A stretch of 64,000 nt of DNA. It comes from Monocercomonoides exilis (taxonomy: Eukaryota > Preaxostyla > Oxymonadida > Polymastigidae). The notes under the pieces were generated by a model. That model was not told where the DNA came from and did no database searches. It saw only the letters and a program-made list of their open reading frames with translations. The translations under genes and the position numbers were made by a program. The stretch covers positions 1,116,001 through 1,180,000 of the forward strand of contig LSRY02000016.1 of assembly GCA_001643675.2 (NCBI GenBank), given 5' to 3'. Below, in pieces: positions 46,900 to 56,633 of this stretch (within the stretch, counting starts at the first letter, position 1; the number at the start of each line of letters is the position of its first letter).

Positions 46900-46958
46900 C
46901 GCAGTGAGACAGGTTTGCTCGGAGATAATGAGTATTGATCACGATTTATGGGAGGTTT
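46900..46958. repeat. DIRS 1 terminal inverted repeat (3' end of element)
   Basis: Contains TTTGCTCGGAGATAATGAGT and ATTGATCACGATTTATGGG, the reverse complement, with mismatches, of the 51190-51230 sequence CGTAAATCGTAATCAATACT and CATTATTGAGGAGCAAAC. Confidence 0.75.
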
Positions 46959-47039
46959 AAGTGAAAACTCCACCTTCCCAAATTCGACGTGGAAAAAAAG
47001 GTGAGATGGAAATATGGACAATGACATGTTAAATAATAA

Positions 47040-47420
47040 AAAGAACATTATGAATTGTACACTTTTATTCCCCACAGACTTCGCCTTTTCGCCTTGGTCT
47101 TGAAGACCAATGGGCAGGAGACATTGCCCCTCGGAGCTGTCTCCTGCAGGCTGTGCAGGGATCCGGTGATGCGAGTATTCTTGTTGGAGCAGAAAGAAAA
47201 ACCACTCTCGCTTTCGCGAGGCGTGGAAAAGAAAACTGCCTATGCAGGACTCTGCCTCCCGCACTTCTGCTGGTCCAGTTGCACAAATTCATTCACCACA
47301 CGCTGTGTGGGCTTATCTGCCTCTTCTCTTCGCAAATAGTTCAAAAAACAAAACAAGGAGTAGGATTATTCATAAAACTTTCAATTTATTCCATGTTTCT
47401 CTATTCAGGTTATATGAACA
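47040..47420. other. GC-richer block with strong hairpin inside DIRS 1
   Basis: Conspicuously richer in G+C than its surroundings. A perfect 10-bp stem pairs 47114-47123 (GCAGGAGACA) with 47138-47147. A second short stem surrounds CTCGCTTTCGCGAG near 47210. Open frames exist on both strands but none is recognised. It could be element leader or regulatory sequence, a structured RNA or a captured exon. Confidence 0.4.
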
Positions 47421-47550
47421 CACTGATCTGTTCAGTCGGTTGATCCTTCTCTTTCTCCTTCCACATCTCGCACCTTTTTTCTCGTCATCTTCTCACAAGC
47501 ATGTCGCTTTCCTTCGCACACAGCCGCTTTGAGTCTATCCATCCGCGTTT

Positions 47551-47650
47551 CCATTATCTCGGAGCAAACCTGCCTCACTGTGTTTTTATTAATTCGCAAC
47601 GGAGCGAATCATCAAACGCAAGGAGCAGGTTTTCTCCTCAATAATGAGTC
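47551..47650. repeat. DIRS 1 internal complementary region
   Basis: The first half (CATTATCTCGGAGCAAACCT, then GCCTCACTG) is complementary to the 46900-46925 end. The second half (AACGGAGCGAATCATCAAAC, then GGAGCAGGT..CTCCTCAATAATGAG) is complementary to 51208-51275. It lies about 110 bp beyond the recombinase stop, as expected. Confidence 0.8.
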
Positions 47651-47758
47651 TCGAAATCCCTTTTCTTTCCGTATGTGTGATCTAAAACCCCTTTTCTAGT
47701 ACGCTCTAGTGCTGCGGATGAGTTGAGAGCGTGCGTGTAGTGGTGCTGACCTCCTGCT

Positions 47759-48967
47759 CTACCCCCGCTCCCTCTTGGGGTATCTTTGGGGAGACATCGA
47801 TCTGACCCTTGCCTCCTCAGTGTTATCCCCTATCTGTCCTATTCTTCTTCCACTGCGCTTCCTCCGATCCTTTGCTCTCTTCTTCAGCGGAGTTGAATCC
47901 TTCTCTCCCATCAGCTCACAGATATTATTGGGAATAATGGAGGGTGTCTTCTGGCGACTCGGTTGTCGGGGTGTTGAGCTTTGTGACTGAGCCATTTCAC
48001 CTCTGTTTTCATCTCCACTCTGCAATTTCTTTCTTCCTCTTGATCGCTTTCTCGTAAGCTTCTTCCCTATCTCAGATCCCGCTTTGTGTAATTCCTCTGT
48101 GCGATCCTTCATATCTGCATCTGCTATCTCTAGCGTCCCCTCCTTCGAATCTCCACTCTTATCTGGCTTGTAATCTTCTCCCCTCTGGAGTACTGATCCA
48201 CCGATTGTCTCCAGGATCCATCTCGTGTCTTGAACTGGCAGCACGGTGTAATACTCCTTGGCCACTCTCGAACCCTTCGCCCATCTCGCATAAGCATTGA
48301 TAGCCTTCCAGTCCACTCCTTCTTGTCTTGCAAAGTGTGTAATCACTGCGTGTCTTATAGAGTACGCGATGAAAGTTTCGGGAATTTCGTTCTCTCTCAA
48401 AATAGCTGTTAGTTCTTCTTTGATCTTCTGTAGGTTAGCGGGTCTACTCCCCTCTATATCGAACCACACATGTTCGCACTTAAAGGTCGTCTTCACATAG
48501 TCCATCCAACATTGAAGCGCCCATATTGCATCGATACGTGGGTTGGGATGTTTCCGTTTTATAACTTTGATAATCTCACCTCCCGACGTCTTTGTTCGCA
48601 CTTGTGTCTGGACAGAGTTATCTTTAAATATCGTTGTCACACTTCTCATTCTTTCCAGCTCTGCTGGGCTTAAAGCACCAAAGATCATGGTAAGGATGAG
48701 GGCTCTCCTCTGGAGGATCTGTGGGTCCGTCATCTCATGGGTGGCTTCTGCCCATTGAATGATTATTGTGAGATCCCACATCGTCTTGAACCGTTTGCCC
48801 TTTCTCGGCTTATCTCCCACATAAGTTTTTAGAAAAATTTCTATGTCCTCTCGATCAATCTTTGTTTCTCTAAATAGGTTGATGGAATCCAGTATTTTCC
48901 GTACTTTCTGATGAATCACTCCATTTGAGAGGTTTGTATTCGAGAGTGTTTCGGTGAACTCTGCCAT
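47759..48967 (-). CDS. DIRS-type tyrosine recombinase (element 1), intact
   Basis: 402 residues from ATG at 48967 to a stop at 47759. The N-terminal helical core-binding part is followed by a catalytic domain: LSPAELERMRS (first Arg region), a YSIRHAVITHF motif (Arg-His box), YARWAKGS and a downstream EYY with the candidate nucleophilic Tyr. The C-terminal ~130 residues are charged and of unknown role. Family role: integration of circular cDNA without an integrase. Unlike its partner element, this ORF has no stop or frameshift. Confidence 0.85.
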   Translation of the reverse strand: MAEFTETLSNTNLSNGVIHQKVRKILDSINLFRETKIDREDIEIFLKTYVGDKPRKGKRFKTMWDLTIIIQWAEATHEMTDPQILQRRALILTMIFGALSPAELERMRSVTTIFKDNSVQTQVRTKTSGGEIIKVIKRKHPNPRIDAIWALQCWMDYVKTTFKCEHVWFDIEGSRPANLQKIKEELTAILRENEIPETFIAYSIRHAVITHFARQEGVDWKAINAYARWAKGSRVAKEYYTVLPVQDTRWILETIGGSVLQRGEDYKPDKSGDSKEGTLEIADADMKDRTEELHKAGSEIGKKLTRKRSRGRKKLQSGDENRGEMAQSQSSTPRQPSRQKTPSIIPNNICELMGEKDSTPLKKRAKDRRKRSGRRIGQIGDNTEEARVRSMSPQRYPKRERG

Positions 48968-49055
48968 AATCCATTTTGCATCTTTCTCTATAAGGTGTCT
49001 GTTTCATCTATTCTTTCTCTGTCCAAAAATTGTTAAAAAATTTGTGCAGCGCTCT

Positions 49056-49655
49056 TCACGTATCTCTCTCACTCTTTTGATTTCTATGTATTGCTGCTGC
49101 TATGTATTTTGCTCCAATGTGATCTCCATATGTTAAAAAGAGATCCATTCCAGGGGAATTTTCCTCTCCAGTGTGATGCTTATCACCTCTCCTGGGGGTA
49201 ATTTCCAGCCTTCCCTTCTCATCTTCGCTCCTAGGATCATGCACTCCTGAAAGGTCCTGAGGGTCTTTGTCAAATGCCCTGGCTGCAGCAGCGGGGTCCA
49301 GGTCTGCCCCCGCCAGGCTGGCAGAATCAGAATCGTTAGTTCCCTCTGAGCTTCGTTCATCTTCTCCTTCAGCACCCGTCCAATATTTCTCAGGAACGTG
49401 TGGACAAACACTGCTTCGTTTTCTTACATTTCTCTCCCTCTCTTCTTTCTCAGATAGGATAGTCTCCAAGTTCTTCCGCAGGGAACCTGTGCAATCTGTT
49501 CTAAGATTGTATCTAGAATTTTCGGTGCGATTGTTTGTAATATCTCTGCGACTTTTTCCTCTCTCAGTGCATGGTTCGGTTTTTTCAAAGTCCGGCTGAG
49601 TGCGTCTATCAGCATTTAAGCTGAGATATGCGGAGTCTCCTCCGAGTATCATCAC
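49056..49655 (-). pseudogene. Remnant of DIRS 1 RT-RNase H C-terminus in overlapping frames
   Basis: One frame (49615-49424) reads LIDALSRTLKKPNHALREEK..., which aligns with the NTRADDLPRLERAGDYSITD segment of element 2. Another (49411-49133) reads ILPAWRGQTWTPLLQ, matching LLPNWKGQNWDVLLE of element 2. These are the RNase H tail and its downstream extension, frameshifted. The third frame (49655-49056) gives an acidic open frame that may be the recombinase leader. Confidence 0.65.
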
Positions 49656-51180
49656 ACCGCACTATGCGGCTTCTTTCTGGATCCGCATCTCGCGTTCTTC
49701 AGCGGTCTCATTCTCTGTCTTCTCCTCGCGATTCTTCGCGGATTACACCTCTTCTGTCTTCTCGAAAAGTTTCGAGGTTTCAATATCTGCACCTATCTTG
49801 TATTAATGCGCTGTTTCTGACCTTATTATCAGTTCGCAATTTCTCTCAATTTCTTTCTCTTTCCTTTTTTCACAGCAAACTCAGCTTTCTGTTCCCTCAA
49901 ACACTTTCGATCAAAAGCAATTTGTCACTCTATAATAATCTCGCGACAATACACGGCTCTCTTATATCTCTCAGTCCCGTTATATTTCGCGGTTTCACTT
50001 ATGTGATAATTTCTTTTATAATGAGTCGTTTCATTTCTAATTATAAATTAATTATATTTCACTTCTTTTGTTTTGATATTGTTTCGTAATACAGCTTGTC
50101 GATATTTCCTATGCAAAGCCTATCGATTTAGTGAGTTTTCTATCTCTATTGTCATCTCAATGCGAAGCGCGGTTCTCTGCTCTATCTCCTCACATGATCT
50201 CGCGATAAAACGCTGTTTCTCTCTCCTCTCTTGGACTAGCGGCAGAGCGAGAATCTCTTTTCTATCTCTATACTCATGATCTCAAGACTTAACGTAGTTT
50301 TGTTCTATGTGAAAATCTCTTGAATATGCACAGCCTCATTTCTATTGATTATTTTTCAGCGGCAATATAATTATCCTTAGACTTGCGATTTATTAATGAA
50401 TATGTTTTGTTGATGCAATTATCCATATCTTGCGTAACCGCGCTATTCCTGACTCTTATAATCTTCCTTCAATATTTAGCAAATTATCTATTTATCCCTA
50501 TTTCGCTGCAATATGCGGCTTTTTTTCCCTTTTAGTCTGTGTAAATATTTTTCTTTCTTATGTTTTTTCATTCTCTGAAATAAACTCTTGAGTATGCATG
50601 TCTTTATTTTAATTAATTATATCTTAATAAAAAGGAGATTCTTTCTCTATTAAAATCTCTCTGCAATATATTCATATATCTTCTTTAATTCTTGAAATAT
50701 ATAAAGATTTCAAAATTTTTCTACATCTCGCCGCATTTGATGGCTCATTTTCCTAATAAATAAATTAAAAAATATTTTGCAGTTTTATTTTCCTTGAAAA
50801 TACATTGAAATACATATCTTTATTCTATGAAAATGGTTAACGATTTTTCGTGGTTTCAATTTCTGAAATTGTTTCACGGCGTAACGTTGAACTCTGTCCA
50901 ATGATTATCTTTCAATGTTTTGTAGCTTCTATTCTTGTATTGTCTTTTCACTATGCGCGGCTCTCTATTCGTCTTTATTAGCTGTGCATTATCTCATATT
51001 CTGGATGATGTCTAACATGCTCAGATCCTGGAAAGTTCTTCAATAATATTTTCCTCTCTTGCCAGTTTCAGAATTCGATCAAAATCTTTTCCATCACCGT
51101 CTCTGTATTTTGGTAACAGGCTGTTGCTTCATTTTCATTGCGGACAATTTGGATCTTCTTTGAATTCGAGTATTGGAGAA
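49656..51180. other. Non-coding interior of DIRS 1
   Basis: No RT motif on either strand. Recurrent short themes (GCGCTGTTTCTGACC / CGCGCTATTCCTGACT / CGCGATAAAACGCTGTTTCT) about 180-650 bp apart suggest degenerate internal repeats. The gag and RT regions expected here are absent. Confidence 0.5.
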
Positions 51181-51189
51181 GTTAGATCC

Positions 51190-51280
51190 TAAACCACCCG
51201 TAAATCGTAATCAATACTCATTATTGAGGAGCAAACCTGCTCCTTGTGTTCGTTGATTCGCTCTATTGCGAATTGAGGAA
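51190..51280. repeat. DIRS 1 terminal inverted repeat (5' end of element)
   Basis: Contains ATTGAGGAGCAAACCTGCTC and GTTCGTTGATTCGCTCTATT. Reverse-complementary in part to 46900-46958 and to the second half of the 47551-47650 region. Confidence 0.75.
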
Positions 51281-51820
51281 AAAAGATTTTTTGTGAAATA
51301 AGGGAAGCGAAAGAAGAAGAGATGGAATGAAAAAGGAATTGCTCAATATTTCATATTATTTGTTGGAGAGAAAGAAAGAGATTGAGCTGAATGTTTGATG
51401 GATTTGGAGGATCTTATTTGGCAGGAAAAGGATACAAAAAATTGAAGAAGATGAAGAAGTTGAATCATTTTTAATAATCTTTAAAGGAGATGCTATTAAT
51501 TTTGAAGGATTGTACATTTGTTCTGCTGGAATCTTTATTCTTTTCGAAACATCGAGAATTTTTGAGTCTCCAAAAGATGCATCTTCTTTTTCCTCATACT
51601 TATCTTCGTCCATTTTCTGTTTTTTTGATTTTTGTAATCGTCTCATAGAAGATCGTCGATTCCGGTTTCTCCTTTGATGCTTTATCTTTCTCTCTTTGCA
51701 GCAAGCATTCAAAAACGCACTCTGAGCCTTTCAAAGCAATTCCTTATGAGAGGATTGAAGATTAAGTGAATTCGAAGAAAAAGATGAATTGGCTGCAAGA
51801 GGTGCAGAACTTTTCAATAA
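51281..51820 (-). pseudogene. Host-like coding fragment trapped between two DIRS elements
   Basis: The 540-bp spacer carries a minus-strand frame (51712-51356, extendable upstream through one TGA) rich in Ser, Lys and Glu, for example SMRRLQKSKKQKMDEDKYEE and KIPAEQMYNPSKL. Its composition resembles the hypothetical gene at 57-58 kb on the same strand. No domain recognised. Confidence 0.35.
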
Positions 51821-51911
51821 AAGTGCATAAGCACGTTAATTATCAAGAAAGTGTTTCATCAATTCCTTCTCTTGTTTGAGAGACGCCACAATCTATGGGT
51901 CAGTCACCACA
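51821..51911. repeat. DIRS 2 left terminal inverted repeat
   Basis: AAGTGCATAAGCACGTTAAT, CAAGAAAGTGTTTCATCAAT and TTGTTTGAGAGACGCCACAA occur as reverse complements at 56101-56165 and 56342-56390. Confidence 0.88.
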
Positions 51912-51923
51912 TTTGATCAATGA

Positions 51924-52752
51924 TGTCTTCTTCACAATTCCCTGCGATTGTTGGACTTACGCCGTCTGCTGAGGCTGCAATGCAGAACAGTGGTGCGCAA
52001 AGCCAACCAGGGACCTTGTCACAACCGAACATCTTTTCTTCCGCTTCAATTTTTTCGCCTTCGTTATCGGAAAGTTTAACACACAGGAGGTAACACATTC
52101 GGATGACAGAAAGGAAAATGAAGATGACTTGGAGATATCTCAACGTATTGGTCAGGAGTTTGAGGACATTTTCGGACAAACGCCGAATATTTCAATTTTT
52201 GATCGAAGGTTTTCCCCATGATCCGTCCAAGATGTTGTTGGGGAGTATTCAACACAGGATTTCAGCCCTTTGTTATCTCAAGAACCACCAGTTTCCAAGA
52301 GAACAAAGAACTGGATTAACGACGCGTTAGATCAGGCGGGTTCCAAGGTGGAGATTTTTCTTTTCCAGGCGATTAAAGCTGCGCTCATAGGCTTCGCCGA
52401 GATACCGACTTCAAGTGAAGGTGCAAAACAAAGGCTGGCTGACATCTTGATTTTGGTAACCAAGGCGCTTCAAGATGCACGAACGGTTCGAATTCAAGGC
52501 AGGTTCGGTTTCAGAGCTGCCACATTAATGAGTACAGACGCTTCAACGGGAATCCTCACAGAGAGACAGGAACTGATTCTCAGAGAAGCAAGACAAGAAG
52601 CTAAATTAAAAGGAGGTTTCCAAAGACCAGCATTTCCTCTTACACGAGTTCAGCCTTCTGCAAGAGAACAACCAGATACACTTAAAAGAAGATTTAGTTA
52701 TTTCCTTCCTCGTACTAACCCGCGGTTTTTTCGGAAGTCTCCCCGGTCCTAA
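51924..52752 (+). pseudogene. DIRS 2 gag-like ORF, frameshifted
   Basis: From ATG 51924 (MSSSQFPAIVGLTPS) through an acidic block (SDDRKENEDDLEISQRIG) to the C-terminal block 52270-52752 (SKRTKNWINDALDQAG, then ALQDARTVRIQGRFG). The blocks lie in different frames, so at least two frameshifts or undetected introns are needed. The position before RT and the basic C-terminus fit a gag-like nucleocapsid precursor. Confidence 0.6.
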
Positions 52753-52835
52753 GCGCTCGAAAGAAGACAGCAATTCGAAAGAAGGAGGAGCCAGAGCGGT
52801 TGGAGCAGGAGACCAAGGGGGCGTCAACAATTTAA

Positions 52836-54929
52836 GGTTCAGTTCACAAGGAGACAGAGCAGAGGAGGCAGATAGGAGGAAGAACAGCATTGTTTATCTC
52901 GGCACGGAAGCGAATCGGAGGAGAGAAATTGATAAGCAGAGGAGTGCAGGCCACGTGGAAGAGCAAGCAAGCCAGAAAAGCTCTCAGAAAAACTCAATTC
53001 AGAGACGGAGCGTTGCTTCTCAACCAACAAAAGATCAAGGAATTCAAGAAAATATTAGAAGAATAAACACGAACAGGAGTCGTTATCCCGATGGAGCAGG
53101 AGGATGTGAAATACAGAAATAATGTTTTCCTCATTCAAAAGAAGTCAGGCAGCTGGAGACAAATTCTCGATTGTCGGAAACTGAATGCAGCGGTGAAAAG
53201 AACACATTTCAAGTGTGACGGAGAGAAAACAGTGGAACGGCTGATAAGACGGAAGGATTACGCTGTATCCCTAGACTTGGAACAAGCTTATTTCCTAATC
53301 CCAGTCTCAAAAGAACTAATGCCCTATCTTGCTTTCAGATTCATGGGAAAAGACTACTCCTTCAAAGGCATTCCTATCGGCTTTGTAGATGCACAGCGCC
53401 TGTTCACACATATTATGAGGAAGGTGACAGTGGAAATAAGAAGGAGATGGGATGTCAGAGTCATTGCCTATTTGGACGACCTTCTTTTTCTGTATCAAGA
53501 TCAGCAAATCTTGAAGAACATAATACAGGAGATAATCGTATTTTTGGAAAGCCTCGGTCTGCTGATAAACAAGAAGAAGTGCAACCTCATACCGAGTTCG
53601 CAGTTCCGTTTTTTGGGATTCGAATGGAACACAACCAGCTTCGATGTTTGTCTCACGGAGGAGAGAAGAAAGGCAGTGCGAGAGTTGTGTCACAAGTGGG
53701 AGAGAAGGTGCATAAGAGTCAAGACTGTCAGAGTGAAGGACTTAACATCATTCGTAGGAAAGCTCAGTTCTACACGCTTCGTTCTGCCAGACGCATCTTT
53801 GCACCTCCAATCAATCTTCAAATTGTTGCAGAAAGGAGTTTTAACAAACGGATGGGATGGAATGATGAGGCTGAATGCTTCAATCCTCCAGCAGATAAGA
53901 AGAAGGAGATGGACATTGAGGAAGAACACCAGGCGCAGACTAAATCCAGTGTTTATTCCAGAAGCAGTTATAACCATAGATGCATCTGAATGCTCCTGGG
54001 GAGCAACCCTCAGAATAAACAGAATGTCACTAGATTGTCACAGTCGTTTTCCATTCTCCGTGAGAAGCCAATCATCCAACTACAGAGAATTAAAAGCAGT
54101 AGAACTTGCTTTAACTCACTTTGCCTCAATCTTATCAGAAAGTCGGATATCACAGTTACAACTTCGATCAGGCAATTCGGCAGTCGTTTTCAACGTGAAC
54201 AGATGGAATGCAGGAAGGAATCTTCGCCCGACACTCAAAAGGATATGGACATTGAAGGAGAAATTGAAAATAGTCTTGAAAGCAGTTCATCTCCCCGGAT
54301 TGCAGAACACAAGAGCCGATGATTTGCCCCGCCTGGAAAGAGCAGGAGACTACAGTATTACGGACGAAGATCTCTCTCAGATTCTGGAGGTACTTCATGT
54401 TACTCCGACACTGGACACCTTTGCAGCTCAACACAATCACAAGGTCGAGCGTTGATGCGGAATAGGAAGCCCATTGGGAGAAGACGGTCTGACATATCCA
54501 TGGAAGAACGAGTGCGTTCTGGAACACCCCCCAATTCCACTGATTCCAATGACGATTCGGAAGGCACAGAAGGAGAGAGCACCAGTAGTATTACTCCTGC
54601 CGAACTGGAAGGGGCAGAACTGGGATGTGTTATTGGAGAAGACACATCATCGGACATTCGAATGGAGGAGTCTGAGAACAGTGTTGAGAAAGGGGCCATC
54701 AATAACAAACACAGGTGCATGTCTCCCTCCAGGCAGATTGAGAGTCATATTGATCAATCCACCAGAGAGAAAGGCGAGAGTTGGTGGAAGAGAGCGTTGG
54801 AAGAGAGATCTTTCCCAGTTTCATTGGCAGAGGAGTGTAAATCGGGAATTGCTCAGTCGACTTGGGACGGATATTTATTCGGCTTCGAGCATTTTGGAGA
54901 ACAGTGGGAAAAGAGTGATATGTGCATAA
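52836..54929 (+). pseudogene. DIRS 2 reverse transcriptase-RNase H, two in-frame stops
   Basis: One frame encodes an RT N-terminus (FISARKRIGGEKLISRG), RWDVRVIAYLDDLLF with the YxDD catalytic pair, LLINKKKCNLIPSS and FLGFEW. RNase H follows: ITIDASECSWGA, RELKAVELA, SGNSAVVFNVNRW and NTRADDLPR. A C-terminal VVLLLPNWKGQNWDVLL extension ends near 54929. Stops: TAA 53064-53066 before TRTGVVIP, and TGA 54453-54455 after HNHKVER. Family role: reverse transcription of the element RNA. Confidence 0.88.
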
Positions 54930-55972
54930 TTCCAGAGGATATTCACGAGTGGGCAGCTCGATGTTCCAGTATATTTATTACTCTCAAAGACAATGGATTG
55001 AAACTGTCATGTTTGCAACTCATCCGCTCAACAGTTTCATACTTCACAAGCTTGGTTTTCAACACAAATTTGGGGGATATTCCTATTTTGAAAATATTGT
55101 TCAGAGGGTTTAGAAGAACGGAGATGACAAGAAAGAAGAAGATTCAAGAGATCTGGAATCCGAAGACCATTCTGACATACTTTTCTAATCTTGGAGAAAA
55201 TCAAAGCTTGAGTTTCAAACATCTGACAATGAAAGCCATTGTGCTCACCATGTTATTCACTGCGTGCAGGTTGACAGAGTTGGAATGAGTTGACATGGAA
55301 AGATACAGATTCGAGCAGGAAGGAATATACCTGGACACTAGGCAAAAAACATCACTTAATCGAACAGTGATTTCCGTTCCATTTTTGAATGAAAACTCTT
55401 CTGTTTGCCCAGTTTCGGTCATTCAGGTTTTGTGGGAAGAGATACAGAAAAGAGAACCAGATGGAAAGAAATTGTTTTTAAATACCGAAACATTTCATCC
55501 TCTAACGGTGGAAAAAATCAGACGATTGGCAAAGAAGACGTTAAAGGAAGCAGGAATTCCAAGCCATTTTACTCCTTATTCAATAAAGGCTGCAACACTT
55601 TCAACGCTAACGATGTTTGGAATTCCACCAACTCAGATTTCGAAGTTTGCCCGTCTTTCCCCTAGAACAGACACTTTGGTGAAGCATTATGTGAAGGCCA
55701 ATCTTGCTTCAACTTTGGGGAAAGTGATTGCCTCAACTTTGAGTATTCCCAGTGAAGAGTTAGCAAACAATCCTTGTGCAGAAAATGGTGTCAAGATGTG
55801 CGTCAGACCAGAAAGAGACCAGAAGAACAAAAAGGAGAGACGAGAAATGGAATCTGGGATGGTACTGAGGGATAAGAAGCGCCTGATGAAGCCATGTTTG
55901 AGTGAGGAAGAAGCTAAAAATTCTGTTGAATTCCCTTCTAGAGTAGACGAGCCTGATGAGGAGATGGAGTAA
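54452..55972 (+). pseudogene. DIRS 2 tyrosine recombinase, one in-frame TGA
   Basis: The frame overlaps the RT-RH end. A Ser/Glu-rich leader precedes helical core-binding sequence, TACRLTELE (first Arg), a FTPYSIKAATLSTL box and FARLSPRTDTLVKHYVKA with the candidate Tyr. TGA at 55286-55288 splits ELE from VDMERYRF, where Trp is the simplest ancestral residue. The second Arg box reads SIKAA, where element 1 has SIRHA. Confidence 0.82.
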
Positions 55973-56100
55973 CAGAAGTCACTTGGAGAACAATTCATTA
56001 TTCGAACAAGATCACAAGCAAAAAAGGAGGAAGAGAGCAACAACGCAAAGAAGACGCACACTGTTGTAGTAATGATGGCTTCATCATCCAACTAATTGAT

Positions 56101-56203
56101 TCTCTCAAAAAGAGAAGGAATTGATGAAACACTTTCTTGATAATTAAGGTGCTTATGCACTTGAATTAAGAAAGAAAGGAAAGAATCAATTCCTTCTCTT
56201 TGC
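56101..56203. repeat. DIRS 2 internal complementary region
   Basis: AAGGAATTGATGAAACACTT, CTTGATAATTAAGGTGCTTA is complementary to 51821-51886. AGAAAGAAAGGAAAGAATCA, ATTCCTTCTCTTTG is complementary to 56374-56410. Confidence 0.88.
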
Positions 56204-56341
56204 CCACCACCGTTTTCACTCCCATCCTTTGAAGTTCTGTTTTCAAAACTGTTCGTGTTTTTTGTAGTTCCTTCTCTTTGCGCCTTTTGGTTTTATAAGC
56301 GCAAAGTGGCTTTCATCCAATTCACCAAAACACACAAACGG

Positions 56342-56412
56342 GCGACTGACCCAAAGATTGTGGCGTCTCTCAAACAAGAGAACGAATTGATTCTCCACTT
56401 TCTTTTTTAAAG
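56342..56412. repeat. DIRS 2 right terminal inverted repeat
   Basis: GACTGACCCAAAGATTGTGG, CGTCTCTCAAACAAGAGAAC is the reverse complement of the inner part of the left repeat, with few mismatches. Confidence 0.88.
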
Positions 56413-56633
56413 AAGAGCGTGATGATGAAAATGGAATAACCTGATCGTTTAATGAATGATAGAATATAATACTGGATAGTGGTTTAATCCACACATGAGA
56501 AAATTCAATTGTTGAAAAGAGTGAACACATGGAATTTCATGAAAGACATGGAGCGAAAGAAAGAAAAGATGTATCTGGAGAACTCATTGATGATGAAGTC
56601 AGAGTTGAAGAAGGTCGAAAACGATGAATTCGA

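Larger units (their letters stand above)
46900..51280 (-). mobile_element. DIRS-type retroelement 1 (reverse-transcriptase region lost)
   Basis: Bounded by inverted terminal repeats at 46900-46958 and 51190-51280. An internal complementary region at 47551-47650 has one half complementary to the 46900 end and the other to the 51280 end, the diagnostic DIRS layout. It encodes a tyrosine recombinase but only an RNase H-side remnant of the polymerase ORF. Much of 49660-51180 is non-coding. Confidence 0.8.
51821..56412 (+). mobile_element. DIRS-type retroelement 2 (gag, RT-RNase H, tyrosine recombinase)
   Basis: Inverted terminal repeats at 51821-51911 and 56342-56412 flank gag-like, RT-RH and tyrosine-recombinase ORFs. 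An internal complementary region at 56101-56203 follows the recombinase stop. One half matches the left end and the other half the right end. The recombinase ORF overlaps the RT-RH end in another frame, as in DIRS elements. A few stops and frameshifts make the copy probably non-autonomous. Confidence 0.88.

Noticed and set aside
47055-47339. Possible ribosomal protein L34e-like or other Cys-rich protein in the GC-rich block
   Set aside because: Cys spacing does not fit the family, and the opposite strand gives equally good open frames.
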